DNA from: Conidiobolus incongruus B7586
Lineage: Eukaryota; Entomophthoromycota; Entomophthoromycetes; Entomophthorales; Conidiobolaceae
Assembly: GCA_000697335.1 (NCBI GenBank)
Contig: JNEM01012668.1
Coordinates: 1-21,209 of the forward strand
Direction: 5' to 3'
DNA: 21,209 nt
Made by a program: the position numbers and the translations under genes. Below the pieces are notes generated by a model. The model was not told the origin of the DNA, did not search any database, and was given only the letters and a program-made list of their open reading frames with translations. Positions 10,880-20,130 of this stretch are shown in pieces; positions within the stretch are counted from its first letter, which is position 1; every line of letters starts with the position of its first letter.

Positions 10880-11711
10880 AATTCTCTAGCACTGATGAAC
10901 TCAGCTTAAATCATTATTTAGATAAGATTAAGAGAATCACAAAATGTTATACTACTTCCATTCCCTTAGAAAATTTAAATTCAATTATTGTAAGACTATT
11001 GTAGTCTGAGGGTAATACCCCATGTAACGTTAACGATCCTTTAACAATACAAGCTATTTTAAAAACTCATGACTGACGAGAAGGACAGTCATCGATTCGA
11101 ACACAATGTCCTATGTGATAATATGCTAATAATGCTTGGTTACAACCTCTATTTCATGCGTAGTCGGATCATAAATCCCCAAATTGAGATACTTTACAAA
11201 ATGTGAAATTGGTACCAATGGCTGTATGACCATTCAACTGGAAAATAACAACTACTTACTGGATGTGGGTCTTGAACTATGATTGAAATCTGAGCCTATT
11301 TCAATGTAAGAAAGTATTACATTGTGGACGAATCCTCCAATTGAACATCAATTAATTGGAGCACATTATCCGAATGCAATAATTGAAAATGCCAATCCCA
11401 GCAATGTTCTGTGGACCGTGCAAGCCAAATCCAATCAACTCCCCAATGTGTGTTGGCATCCTCTCAACGATCGAACGCCAATCACTTATACGCTGCCTAC
11501 GCCATTGCACTATAAAGACATGGAAATGATCAATACTTACGCAGTTAACGACAACATTAACATCCTCAAAAACCTATTACAATATCTATCAATCTTTTAG
11601 AAGGTTATGTCAACCTCAAGAATTAGAATCTTAGTTTTTCATTGAATAGAGTTGAAGCCGTACGGTTGGATAGCGAGGAGAAGAGAAGCATATTTCTAAT
11701 ATTTTAATATT
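10880..11711 (+). pseudogene. Arylamine N-acetyltransferase pseudogene
   Basis: Six-frame reading shows a collapsed copy of the NAT proteins encoded further right, on the opposite strand to them. Recognisable blocks in order: HYLDKIKRI, TTSIPLENL, EGNTPCNVNDPLT, a catalytic-region match DSHRFEHNVLC, YLLDVG, then a good open stretch at 11322-11600 matching NAT residues about 188-258, and finally EGYVNL and EEKREAYF. It is closer to the 12602-13606 gene than to the 15443-16435 gene. Damage includes several in-frame stops (for example TGA at 11280-11282, plus TAA and TAG codons), at least three frameshifts (before 11072, between there and 11241, and at about 11598), and loss of some 20 codons near the N-terminus. 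The catalytic Cys position reads Arg (codon 11093-11095) and the catalytic His position reads Asn; only the Asp remains. It cannot make an active enzyme. It is wedged between the gag remnant and a solo LTR. Confidence 0.85.
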
Positions 11712-11823
11712 TAAAAAGTAACAAATATTTATATTGAATATTTCCTAATTTTTTAATATTTATGAATTTATTTTATCAGATAAAATAGATTATATAATTT
11801 AAGCATTTAATTAAAAAATATTT

Positions 11824-12144
11824 ATTAACACTTCTTGGGAAAACCATGTCAAGGTTAGTTTAGAAAAATGAGAGAGATCCGGTGAATTCCGGATAAGGTT
11901 AGGGAGATAGAGGTTTATTAGGTCAAATAGCTTAGAGGACCCAGATCAAGCTCGCCTTGTCGAGAATAATTCTAATTCCGGGTTTTATATAGAGTGAGGT
12001 GGGTAAGGTGATTAAGATACTCTCCGGTGAACTGTATCATTAGCCAATTAAAAGATAGAGCGGAAGCATCTGGCATGCAAGTAGGATATGACTTTGGGTT
12101 AACGTAATAATACTTAAGTAGAAGGGAGCCACCTGGCTTGTTAA
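11824..12144 (-). mobile_element. Solo LTR, family 2, copy A (old Ty3/gypsy-type)
   Basis: About 320 bases that match 18828-19165 in the opposite orientation at about 75% identity by eye. Read on the minus strand it has LTR anatomy: a GGCTCCC block near the start, a conserved CTCTATCTTTTAATTGGC block, a TATA box (TATATAAAACCCGG, around 11980-11995), a GATCTGGGTCCT block, an AATAAA-type signal, a CTATCTCCCTAAC block and a CCCAAGAAGTGTTA end. No internal region adjoins it, so it is read as a solo LTR. I see no clear target duplication. The divergence between copies suggests considerable age. Confidence 0.7.
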
Positions 12145-12601
12145 AATATACTATTCAAATTTATTTCAATATATCAAGTATCAAAAATGAATTGAAATCA
12201 TAATTTATATAATTATATTGTAAAATTGATGGGAATTTGATGATTCAAACATTTTTATAAATCATATTTTTTAGTTTACTTCAGCTTACAAATTATAATC
12301 GTGATTGATTCATTCAGATGTTATTGATTGAGTTGTTAATAGATGATAAAGATTTTAATTTGAATCTAATTTTAAAAGATTCATAGATTAATGAGAATAT
12401 ATATATGTCGGGTTATTAATTCGATTTGATCTTAATAAAAGCAACATAATAATTGTTTCAAATTTTTTAATTTTGAGCCATTTTGAGAATATTTAGTTGC
12501 TAGTAGCAGTAATTAATTATAAAATACTATTTAAAACTGACAGAGATTAGTGAGATATCATAATGATATTGGTAGCTTGATATAGTAATTTAATCATATA
12601 A
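12145..12601. other. AT-rich spacer downstream of NAT gene 1
   Basis: About 450 bases of AT-rich DNA between the solo LTR and the stop codon of the minus-strand NAT gene. It should include that gene's 3' UTR. I see no open frame or repeat. Confidence 0.55.
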
Positions 12602-13606
12602 TTAATTGATATTGGGCAAATGTTCGATATGATCTTCTGGAATTTTGACATTAAAATATTTCCAATAAGCTTCTCGTCTCTCATGCTCGGTGTTTAGTTG
12701 GATGGTTTGGACTCCGTCCTTCTCAGTGTAGATTCTTAAGGTTTGATCCCTCAAATTGGTGTAGCCTTCCTCAGTATTAATGGTCATGGTAATGCATGTT
12801 CTGAATAAGCCGTCAGGTGTGGAGACGATGACATTGTTGATCATTTGGATGTCTTTCAAATAGATTGGGGTGGGATTGGTGTAAGTCAGAGGTGTCCACT
12901 CATTTCTAGGGTGGGGCGGCTTGTTGTGGAGTTGCTTGCACTTCGCTTCCAAGATCCATGGGTAGTGCCTGGGGTTGGTTAATTCTATAGTTTCGTTGGG
13001 ATAGGGTCCCCTCACCAATCGATGCTCCACAAGGGGATTGGTTTGCTGCACGAGTCCTTCCTCCATCAAGATGGGTTTGGAAGTACCGCCCAATCTGAGG
13101 CCTACATCCAACAAGTATTCTTTACCTTCCAATTCCACAATAATGCAAGCGTGAGTCAAAGCCTGAATCTCAACAGTTCTGAACTTATCCCAAATATGAG
13201 GCTGCACCACCCTCGAACCGGTAACGTACACCGAAAACCCCAAAGCCATCAGCATATGCGCACACAATAAATTATTCTCGAAGCAGTACCCATCTCTCTC
13301 CTCCATAACTAATTTTTTAAAAATATCTTGCAAATCGGTACTCACTCCCTGAGTAGTGAGAGGATCTTGAAGGTTGCAAGGGTAGTTCCCTTCAGGCTTG
13401 GAGAGTTTTTTATAGTAAGCAAAACTCAAATTTCCATATGGTATTGACGTAGCGTGACCCTTAGCTACTCTGCTTAGAGTTTCGTAATTTGGTGAGATCT
13501 GATCAATTTGAATTTTGGAATCTTTAAAAAATCGGATTCTCTTCAAGTATTGACAAAGTTGGTCCTGGCTATATGCTAAATTAGTGTTAAAATTATTAAT
13601 TGTCAT
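12602..13606 (-). CDS. Arylamine N-acetyltransferase family protein (NAT gene 1)
   Basis: Intact single-exon gene for 334 residues, somewhat longer than the 270-290 of classical NATs but in the range of fungal ones. NATs move an acetyl (in some fungi a malonyl) group from a CoA thioester to arylamines, hydrazines or related xenobiotics in the cytosol, via a Cys-His-Asp triad. Seen: Cys108 in ERDGYCFE (family pattern R-G-G-Y-C-F-E), His152 in THACIIV and Asp167 in YLLDVG, all in order and at family-like spacing. Other NAT blocks are IPYGNLSF (55-62) and VEHRLV (193-198). The second Gly of the usual DVGxG loop is Arg here. The start follows a TATA-like box by about 85 bases and the N-terminus aligns with the paralogue at 15443-16435, which supports this ATG. 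The substrate cannot be told from sequence. It shares orientation with that paralogue but is 1.8 kb away, so each gene probably has its own promoter. Confidence 0.92.
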   Translation of the reverse strand: MTINNFNTNLAYSQDQLCQYLKRIRFFKDSKIQIDQISPNYETLSRVAKGHATSIPYGNLSFAYYKKLSKPEGNYPCNLQDPLTTQGVSTDLQDIFKKLVMEERDGYCFENNLLCAHMLMALGFSVYVTGSRVVQPHIWDKFRTVEIQALTHACIIVELEGKEYLLDVGLRLGGTSKPILMEEGLVQQTNPLVEHRLVRGPYPNETIELTNPRHYPWILEAKCKQLHNKPPHPRNEWTPLTYTNPTPIYLKDIQMINNVIVSTPDGLFRTCITMTINTEEGYTNLRDQTLRIYTEKDGVQTIQLNTEHERREAYWKYFNVKIPEDHIEHLPNIN

Positions 13607-13685
13607 TATTGTTAAACTATTTAATTTGAATTTATTAGTTATTATAATATTGTTTTTTGATCAATTTTTTAATAATGAAGATAAC

Positions 13686-13693
13686 TATTTATA
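13686..13693 (-). promoter_or_regulatory. TATA-like box of NAT gene 1
   Basis: On the minus strand this reads TATAAATA, about 80-87 bases upstream of the NAT gene 1 ATG. It is the same octamer as the one before the dehydrogenase gene. The match is plausible but unproven in such AT-rich DNA. Confidence 0.5.
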
Positions 13694-14134
13694 CTCATTT
13701 CTTTTAAAATTCCAATTCGCTAAATTTGACAAATAAGAATATTATAATCGTGAGATTAACTTTTGAAGATTAAATTTGTTTATCTGATCAAGTAGTATTT
13801 ATCCAAGATTATCCAATTTACCTTTATCATTGATAAACAATCATTGCCAAAGAGATATTGATATATGATTTATTTTAATATATTTTAAATAAAAAATATA
13901 GATAATTGGAATTATTAATCCTTATATATTATTTTTCTTCTTTTTGCTATCATACAGATTTATAGTATCAAATAATCATTTTAATTTATATTGAATTCAT
14001 TTGATTTTGATTATGTAATATTAATTTTTTTCACAAAAATTTCAATTATTTTGGTTTAAACACTTTGTTTCTGAAAAATGACTTCAATTTTGATGAAAAG
14101 GAACTTGATAGTGATAAATATAGATATAATTTTC

Positions 14135-14179
<45 letters not shown>
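14135..14179. repeat. (ATA)n trinucleotide microsatellite
   Basis: Fifteen uninterrupted ATA units (45 bases) lie in non-coding DNA between the two NAT genes. Perfect purity suggests it is young or active in length change. Confidence 0.95.
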
Positions 14180-15442
14180 GTAATTCAATTCATTTAAGCT
14201 GAAAATTTGTGATGGATAAATTTTTTTCAAATTTTAAAGAATTAATGAAATATAATTTAAAATTGCATTGTGCATTATAATAAGATGGTTGATAGTAAAT
14301 TTTTTAAATAGTTGATTCATTGTATAATATAATCTATCAAATACTATTGCCTTAACTATCCAATTGATATAGACGGGTAATTTTGAAATGCAACAGTTGT
14401 TAATATGAAAATTGATAGGAGTATTTGTAAGAATAACTCAATTATATAAAATAATATATGATAAATCTAATGATTAACCAATATTTATATAATACCTATT
14501 TAAACTTTTGCACTAATATAAAATTGCCATCATTTTATCTATCTATTGATTTATTGAATAATTAGTAAAAAAATTAATAAATTATTAATCAGAAATCAGT
14601 ATATTTTTGGTGTTGTTAACAGTGTATATGAACTATGATAATTATAATATTCAATTCAAATGTCAAAATTCTGTTATATAAATGATATATAAATCTTCAT
14701 TTTTTGGTACAGTGATTATTATCGTACATTTTCATTTACTTTTATTAGCTAATCTTTGTATGAATGTTAAACTGTATTATATAAATATACTCAATAAACA
14801 TTATTATATATTTGGTTCACACTGTAGTTCTCGGAGAGCAATCTATGTATATTTCAATCAATCTGATATAAATCATTGAAATATCAAATAAATCGAATTA
14901 ATATATTTAATATTAAGAAAAATAAAATCAATGTATTATCATTAATATAAAAATGTAATATTTTATTATCTTTACAAAAGTTCAACAATTGGATAATTGT
15001 TATAATCTCAAATTAAATTTATAAGTGGTTAAACTTGAATATGTTTAAATTTCTGATTTTTCGCATATATAGACTTATTGTTTTTGTTGTAAAATTTCCC
15101 AATAAAATCATTATATCAAACCCTTAAGTTTTAGAAAAAGTTGCATAACTTATTCGAAATATGGAAAGGTTGTACTATATACAAAGTATTAAAAGCTAAG
15201 AATCGTATAATAAAATTCATCAGTTCTATATTAAAGATATTATATCATAAAATTATTAAAAGTTTCAATAAAAGTTTTGAAAAGTTGAATATTGTATTAA
15301 TAATCGATTCAATTAATATTAGCAATAGAATATCTTTAAACTATTAAGAATTCCGCAATAAATATAGTTAAATATTTCTAAAATAGTATATAATAATAAA
15401 ATATTTTTTTATTATAATTTTTAAAGAAAAAAGGAAAAAAAA

Positions 15443-16435
15443 CTAATAAGGCAGATGTTCTTCATCCAAATCAGGTAGTTTCACTTGAAAATATTGTAAT
15501 AATAATTTTCTACGTTCCTCAAAAGTTTTAGAAACTATGGTTTGACTGCTATTTTCATTAAATATTTTGACAGTACCATTCAAGTAAGTGCGATATCCTT
15601 CAGGTGTATTAATAGCGAGGAAGACATTTTTGTAAAAGACATTATCATAATCAAACAAAAGTTCATTATTCAAAGTTTTCAGCTCTTTGATGAAGATTGG
15701 AGAAGGATAAAAGTAGTGCATTGGGATCCATTCATTTCGGGCACTCAGTTCCTTGCCAGGGATGGGAGCGTAGCGAACTTGTAGCAAATAGGGATGATAC
15801 TTAGTCGATTGCGTTTGCTCTAATTCATCAGGATAGGGCACTCTAATAAATCGATGCTCGGTTAAGTTGGACGTCTTTTGAATGAGATCTAGTTCCAATT
15901 TTAGAGGGACATCTGTAGACCCAAGATACGTGGCCAAATCTAAAATGTACTCTTGGCCATCTATATTCACCATAATGCAAGCATGGTTGGTAGGACCAAT
16001 TTCAATTGTTCGATCCTTGCTCCAAGTGAAATAGTCTACAACTCGTCCCCCAACGAAATAACAGTCATACCCCAGAAATTTTAGTACCCAGTAGTTCAAT
16101 ATAGCGTGTTCCCAGCAGCACCCATCTCGTTCTTCTTCGACTAATTTTTTAAAGATATCTTGTTCGTGGATACTTACACCTCTAGTGGTCAGTGCAATGC
16201 CGGGGTGAGTGGGAATGTGACCCTGGGGTTTGGTCAACTTGTGGTAGTAATGGAAACTCAAATTACCAAAAGCAATGGAACGAGTATGACATGTAGCAAT
16301 GGATCTTAAAGTCTCATAGGTAGGTTGGGGGAGTTCGTTATTGTTTGCCTTTGTATAATTGAAAAAGTTAATTCGGTTCAAATATTTAATAACTTGATCT
16401 TGTGAATATCTGCTTAAAATATTAGAATTTGTCAT
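15443..16435 (-). CDS. Arylamine N-acetyltransferase family protein (NAT gene 2), divergent active-site loop
   Basis: Intact single-exon gene for 330 residues, paralogous to NAT gene 1: they share YSQDQ, YETL, GNLSF, QDIFKKLV, EERDG, HACI, EHR and ARNEW/PRNEW-type blocks, about half identical near the N-terminus. The triad is present: Cys107 in ERDGCCWE, His151 in NHACIMV and Asp166 in YILDLATY. Two changes mark it out: the conserved Tyr and Phe around the catalytic Cys are Cys and Trp (CCW for YCF), and the DVGxG loop that lines the acceptor pocket reads DLATY, with both glycines lost. This suggests a changed substrate range rather than loss of activity, since the frame and the triad are intact. 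A TATA-like box lies about 50 bases upstream. Acetylation of an arylamine is therefore a family inference only. Confidence 0.9.
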   Translation of the reverse strand: MTNSNILSRYSQDQVIKYLNRINFFNYTKANNNELPQPTYETLRSIATCHTRSIAFGNLSFHYYHKLTKPQGHIPTHPGIALTTRGVSIHEQDIFKKLVEEERDGCCWEHAILNYWVLKFLGYDCYFVGGRVVDYFTWSKDRTIEIGPTNHACIMVNIDGQEYILDLATYLGSTDVPLKLELDLIQKTSNLTEHRFIRVPYPDELEQTQSTKYHPYLLQVRYAPIPGKELSARNEWIPMHYFYPSPIFIKELKTLNNELLFDYDNVFYKNVFLAINTPEGYRTYLNGTVKIFNENSSQTIVSKTFEERRKLLLQYFQVKLPDLDEEHLPY

Positions 16436-16483
16436 TGTTCACTTTGTTTAATTTATCTGTCAATCGAATTATTTTCACCCATT

Positions 16484-16491
16484 TATATATA
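16484..16491 (-). promoter_or_regulatory. TATA-like box of NAT gene 2
   Basis: On the minus strand this reads TATATATA followed by AATGGG, about 50 bases upstream of the NAT gene 2 ATG. The position fits a core promoter. The rest of 16436-16920 is AT-rich with nothing else recognisable. Confidence 0.45.
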
Positions 16492-16920
16492 CTGTTACTA
16501 ACCAAAAGTTTATATTGAGTATTCCAACGTCTCACCGTATTAAATCATTTCAATACAATTTGCTAGTTAACACAAGGATTTCAATCCGTTGAACTAAAGA
16601 ATAATATGAAATTATGCACGACTCAAATTGGGCATTTTTTGATTAATTATTCGAAATTAAATTGGTAGAAATTCAAATTATTTCCTTTTTTATACTCAGA
16701 TTTTAACCATATCCCGTATTTAATATTTCTAGAAATTTTCTACAATTCGAAATAGATTTTTATAGTAAATTATAAATTATAATATATTCAATTAAATTAT
16801 TTCCTAAACTAAATATTATTAATTGATATAATTTTATTAGGTTTTTCTAATTAATATTAGTTAATTTGATTAAATTTCTATTAATAATACATATCATTAA
16901 TATTAATTTCAATATTATTA

Positions 16921-17364
16921 TGACCCTAGTAAATGTGGGAGGGATTAGACTTTTAGAGTTTGAACAGAGAATCGCCATTAGTAAATGAAAGTTTACCACA
17001 AACTTAGGGACAAATTTAATGGATTTCACCAAACAAGGCGAAAATAACTTAATTTAAATCAGGTTCTTTGAAATAAAGTAAATATCTAACACTTGTCACA
17101 GTTCAATACTTTGTGAGTGTACTAAGAAAAACTTAGACACTGGATACCTTTCAAATGATGATAATTAGATGACATTCATTGTTTGACTCATTATAATTTT
17201 ATATTATATTAAATTCTATTATTGGCTTCTGTGGGTAAGAGCAAGTTTCTCTTGGAAAGTGATGGAATCAACTAGTTTATGAAAGGAGTGACTCCCAAAG
17301 AGACTTCTCAATTCAGAGTAGTAATCGCAGTTTCTTGAGTGATTGACAAGATTATTTCCCTTCA
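16921..17364 (+). mobile_element. LTR-like repeat, family 1, copy 2 (solo)
   Basis: About 444 bases matching 8726-9160 in the same orientation, at roughly three-quarters identity by eye. It starts TGACCC, ends CCCTTCA, and keeps the ACTTTTAGAGTTT block near the left end and the GAGTGATTGACAAGATTATT block near the right end. No gag-like or pol-like sequence adjoins it, so it is read as a solo LTR. A clear target duplication is not visible. Its divergence from copy 1 implies an old family. Confidence 0.6.
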
Positions 17365-17810
17365 ATAATCAAATAATACTTAAAATTGCAATATTAATTT
17401 TTGCAGAATATTACTAAATTTAGGAGTACTAATATTTTAAATTCAATAAGTTATTACTATGAGAGAATTTATTACAATGAAGAATCAAATTATCAAATAA
17501 ATATATTCATCACAATAATTATAAACTTGAAGATTTTTATTTTAATAGCAAATCATAAAATCTTCAATTAGAATAACTATTAGTTTTAAGTTGAATATCA
17601 TGTATCTAATTATAAAAATATATATAATAATGAATCAAAAATCTTATCTTTAATATTTTGAATGATTATAATTAATAATTAAATAATTTCAAAGAATTTT
17701 TTTAGTATACTAAATATTTATTTTATACTTTACTCGAACTTTTAATTTAATTAGAAATAAATTAAAGAATTTTAAACCATTTTTGTAAGGCTAAAATATT
17801 ATTATAAATT

Positions 17811-17856
<46 letters not shown>

Positions 17857-18827
17857 TAATAACTTTGTTAAAAAATAACTCTCAAATTTCTAATATATCA
17901 ATTCAATGCTTAAATTCAACTTTAAATTTATCAAATAATTTATACTTTGAAGGGTAATTTAATTGTATAATTAATATTGATTTAACTGATAAACATAGCT
18001 CTTCTTCCTCTCATTTCTAACTATTTTCCTGATTTTTGTTAATCGCTATTATTTCCTAAGATTGAAATCATCTCTATCAGTATTATATTATATTTTGATA
18101 CTATCAACTTATCTTTTAATATAATTATATTAACTAATATATTCAAATCTTAAATAGATTCACCGATGTATCAAATTGATTATATTACCACAAATTTAAG
18201 TCTTCCTTTGCACTATACTGACTTTACTACCTACTATTATTATAAATGTTCATTAATAAAATAATTAATCATTTTGAATAAATATTAGTAACTTAATTCA
18301 GCATTCTCAATTATTTTATACTTTCTAATTTTTAATCTTTTTAAATATAAAACTAAATCAAAATATTAATTAAATAGATAAGAATAATAGCTTGAAATAA
18401 AATATAATGGAATTAATATAATTTTTAAAATTTTAATTTTAAATTTCTTATGTAAGATATGTTATTATTAAAATTTTTATTTCAAATAAAATATTGAATT
18501 TCATACTCTATACTAATTTTATCTGAGTATATATATAATAATATATTTAATGAATTTTAAATCAAATTTGATTAGTTAATTTCAAATTTCTTAATAAAAT
18601 TCTAATTTATATAATTTTAAAGTTATTTAACAAATTCTGACATTTCACCTTATTTCTTTAGATGACTTGTGAATAAAATTATAAATTAAACAACAAAACA
18701 TGGATATATATGTATATTTAACTGTATATCGGGCATGATATTTTTGAAAATTAAGTGTATAATTAATAGAATTTAATCCAAAATTCAATTTTTTAAGTCT
18801 ATTAATATAAATAAAAAATCATTATAC
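17365..18827. other. AT-rich spacer between two old LTR copies
   Basis: About 1.46 kb of very AT-rich DNA with a dinucleotide microsatellite. No open frame, RNA gene or other repeat is apparent. Confidence 0.65.
17814..17852. repeat. (AT)n dinucleotide microsatellite
   Basis: A perfect 39-base alternating A/T run in non-coding DNA. It can form a hairpin or cruciform and is likely to vary in length. Confidence 0.95.
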
Positions 18828-19165
18828 TGTCACGAGTCAGGCGACTCCCTTCTACCCAAGTATCCTTACATCAACCTAATGTTAAAGTCATTTCCCCTTA
18901 CATACTATCTGCTCTTGCTCTATCTTTTAATTGGCCCATGATGCAAGTCACCAGATAATCTCATGAATCATCTTACCCATCACACACTATATAAGACCCG
19001 TAATTAGAGCTATTCTCACGAGGAAGAGTTTGATCTGGGTCCTTCTAGCCATTTGACTTAAACCAATAAACCCCCTATCTCCCTAACACTTACTTGGAAT
19101 TCTCCAGATCTTTCTCTGTTTTGCTTAAACTACTCTGGACACGAGTTTCCCAAGACGTGTTAATA
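18828..19165 (+). mobile_element. Solo LTR, family 2, copy B (old Ty3/gypsy-type)
   Basis: About 338 bases matching 11824-12144 in inverted orientation. It starts TGTCACGAGTC, and carries the CTCTATCTTTTAATTGGC block, a TATA box (TATATAAG, 18988-18995), a GATCTGGGTCCTT block, an AATAAA at 19065-19070, a CTATCTCCCTAAC block and an end near CCCAAGACGTGTTA. The order (TATA, then poly(A) signal, then end) fits U3-R-U5. A TGTCACG start is common in Ty3/gypsy LTRs. No internal region follows, so it is a solo LTR. Its GC content stands out against the very AT-rich flanks. Confidence 0.75.
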
Positions 19166-19329
19166 TCTTTGAAAATACAATTCACTGACTGAAAAACATA
19201 TTTTGTATCTTACGCAAAATATTAAACTCAATTTAAAATTCCCTTTAATTAGAATCCAAATTCAACATTAATTTATTGAACCTGTCTAAAATATAAACCT
19301 TGGAAATTCAAATGAGCTCTTGTTAAATA

Positions 19330-20130
19330 ACATATAAATTATTTAGATCAATTTCAGAATGTGAATTGTTGAATGGTGTGATATCAAATGAATTATTAGA
19401 GTTGGCTTTCTCATTTAACTTAAAAGCAGCATATTAACTATTAATTCCAGTATAATATCATTGACATCCTTCTCTTGACAATGACATTTGATTAAATTGG
19501 AACACAGAAGATGTTTTCAAAAAGATATTGGATATTTTTAAATTTTAGTTGTGGTTTCATAAATTGTCATTTGAATTGAGAGTATAAAAATTTAAAAAAG
19601 ATATTATGCAAATTCCATGCAGGATGTGAAGCAAGTGTTAGCCAGAAACTATTAAATGATTTATTCAAATTAATAAGGATACTTGGTTCTATTTTGATAA
19701 GCAATTCAAAGTATTTTTAAGTCCAGAACTGCCAACTATAATTGAACTTTTTGATAGGGACCAAATTGTTGGATATAAACTTGGCATAAAATATATTTGA
19801 AACAGGATTCATTATTATCACAGATTTCCAAACTGACTATTGGGTAATAGAGATGCTCAGAGAGATAGCTATCCCCAACTTAAACTGCCAACACAGAGAC
19901 AATTCTAATGATATGATTTAATAATGTAATCACAGAAATTATTGAGACTGGGCTTAAATAACTGTTGCTTCAGCTTTAAATATTCCAATTGGTTAATATA
20001 TTGGGTAATGTCTAAAGGTTTTGCAATTCAAAACTGATACCGAGTGCATTGGATCTTGTTGATAAGGAATTCCCATTTGGTATATTTTATATAAATTTTT
20101 GGACTGAGAAAGTGTGAAAATCGACACTAA
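19330..20130 (+). pseudogene. Possible decayed coding sequence of unknown origin
   Basis: This tract is slightly less AT-rich than its flanks and reads as protein-like pieces in different plus-strand frames: an NELLELAFSFNLKAAY-like piece near 19390, a piece of about 40 residues from 19672 to 19800 (starting NKDTWFYFDKQF), and one beginning TGFIIITDF at about 19803. Stops and frame changes separate them. I do not recognise the family. It could be a dead host gene, a remnant of an old element, or chance. The mixed residue make-up, with Trp, Asp, Pro and Gly and without the Asn/Ile/Lys monotony of chance frames here, is the main support. Confidence 0.3.

Larger units (their letters stand above)
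13607..15442. other. AT-rich spacer between the two NAT genes
   Basis: About 1.8 kb holding the NAT gene 1 promoter at its left end and the NAT gene 2 3' UTR at its right end, with a trinucleotide microsatellite between. Short open frames near 14682-14879 and 15141-15347 encode low-complexity Ile/Asn/Lys-rich peptides typical of chance frames in AT-rich DNA, so I do not call them genes. Confidence 0.6.

Noticed and set aside
11093-11104. GATTCGAAC sequence resembling a tRNA T-loop
   Set aside because: It lies within the NAT pseudogene reading, and no acceptor stem, D-arm or anticodon arm can be folded around it.
14682-14879. 65-codon plus-strand open frame between the NAT genes
   Set aside because: It is Ile/Asn/Tyr-rich and low in complexity, with no clear promoter context or motif. 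Such frames arise by chance in AT-rich DNA.
15141-15347. 68-codon plus-strand open frame near the 3' end of NAT gene 2
   Set aside because: It is Lys/Ile/Asn-dominated, with no recognisable domain, and lies in the likely 3' UTR region of a minus-strand gene.
16847-17032. Minus-strand 61-codon open frame
   Set aside because: It straddles the left edge of the second LTR-like repeat and AT-rich spacer, and has no protein-like pattern.
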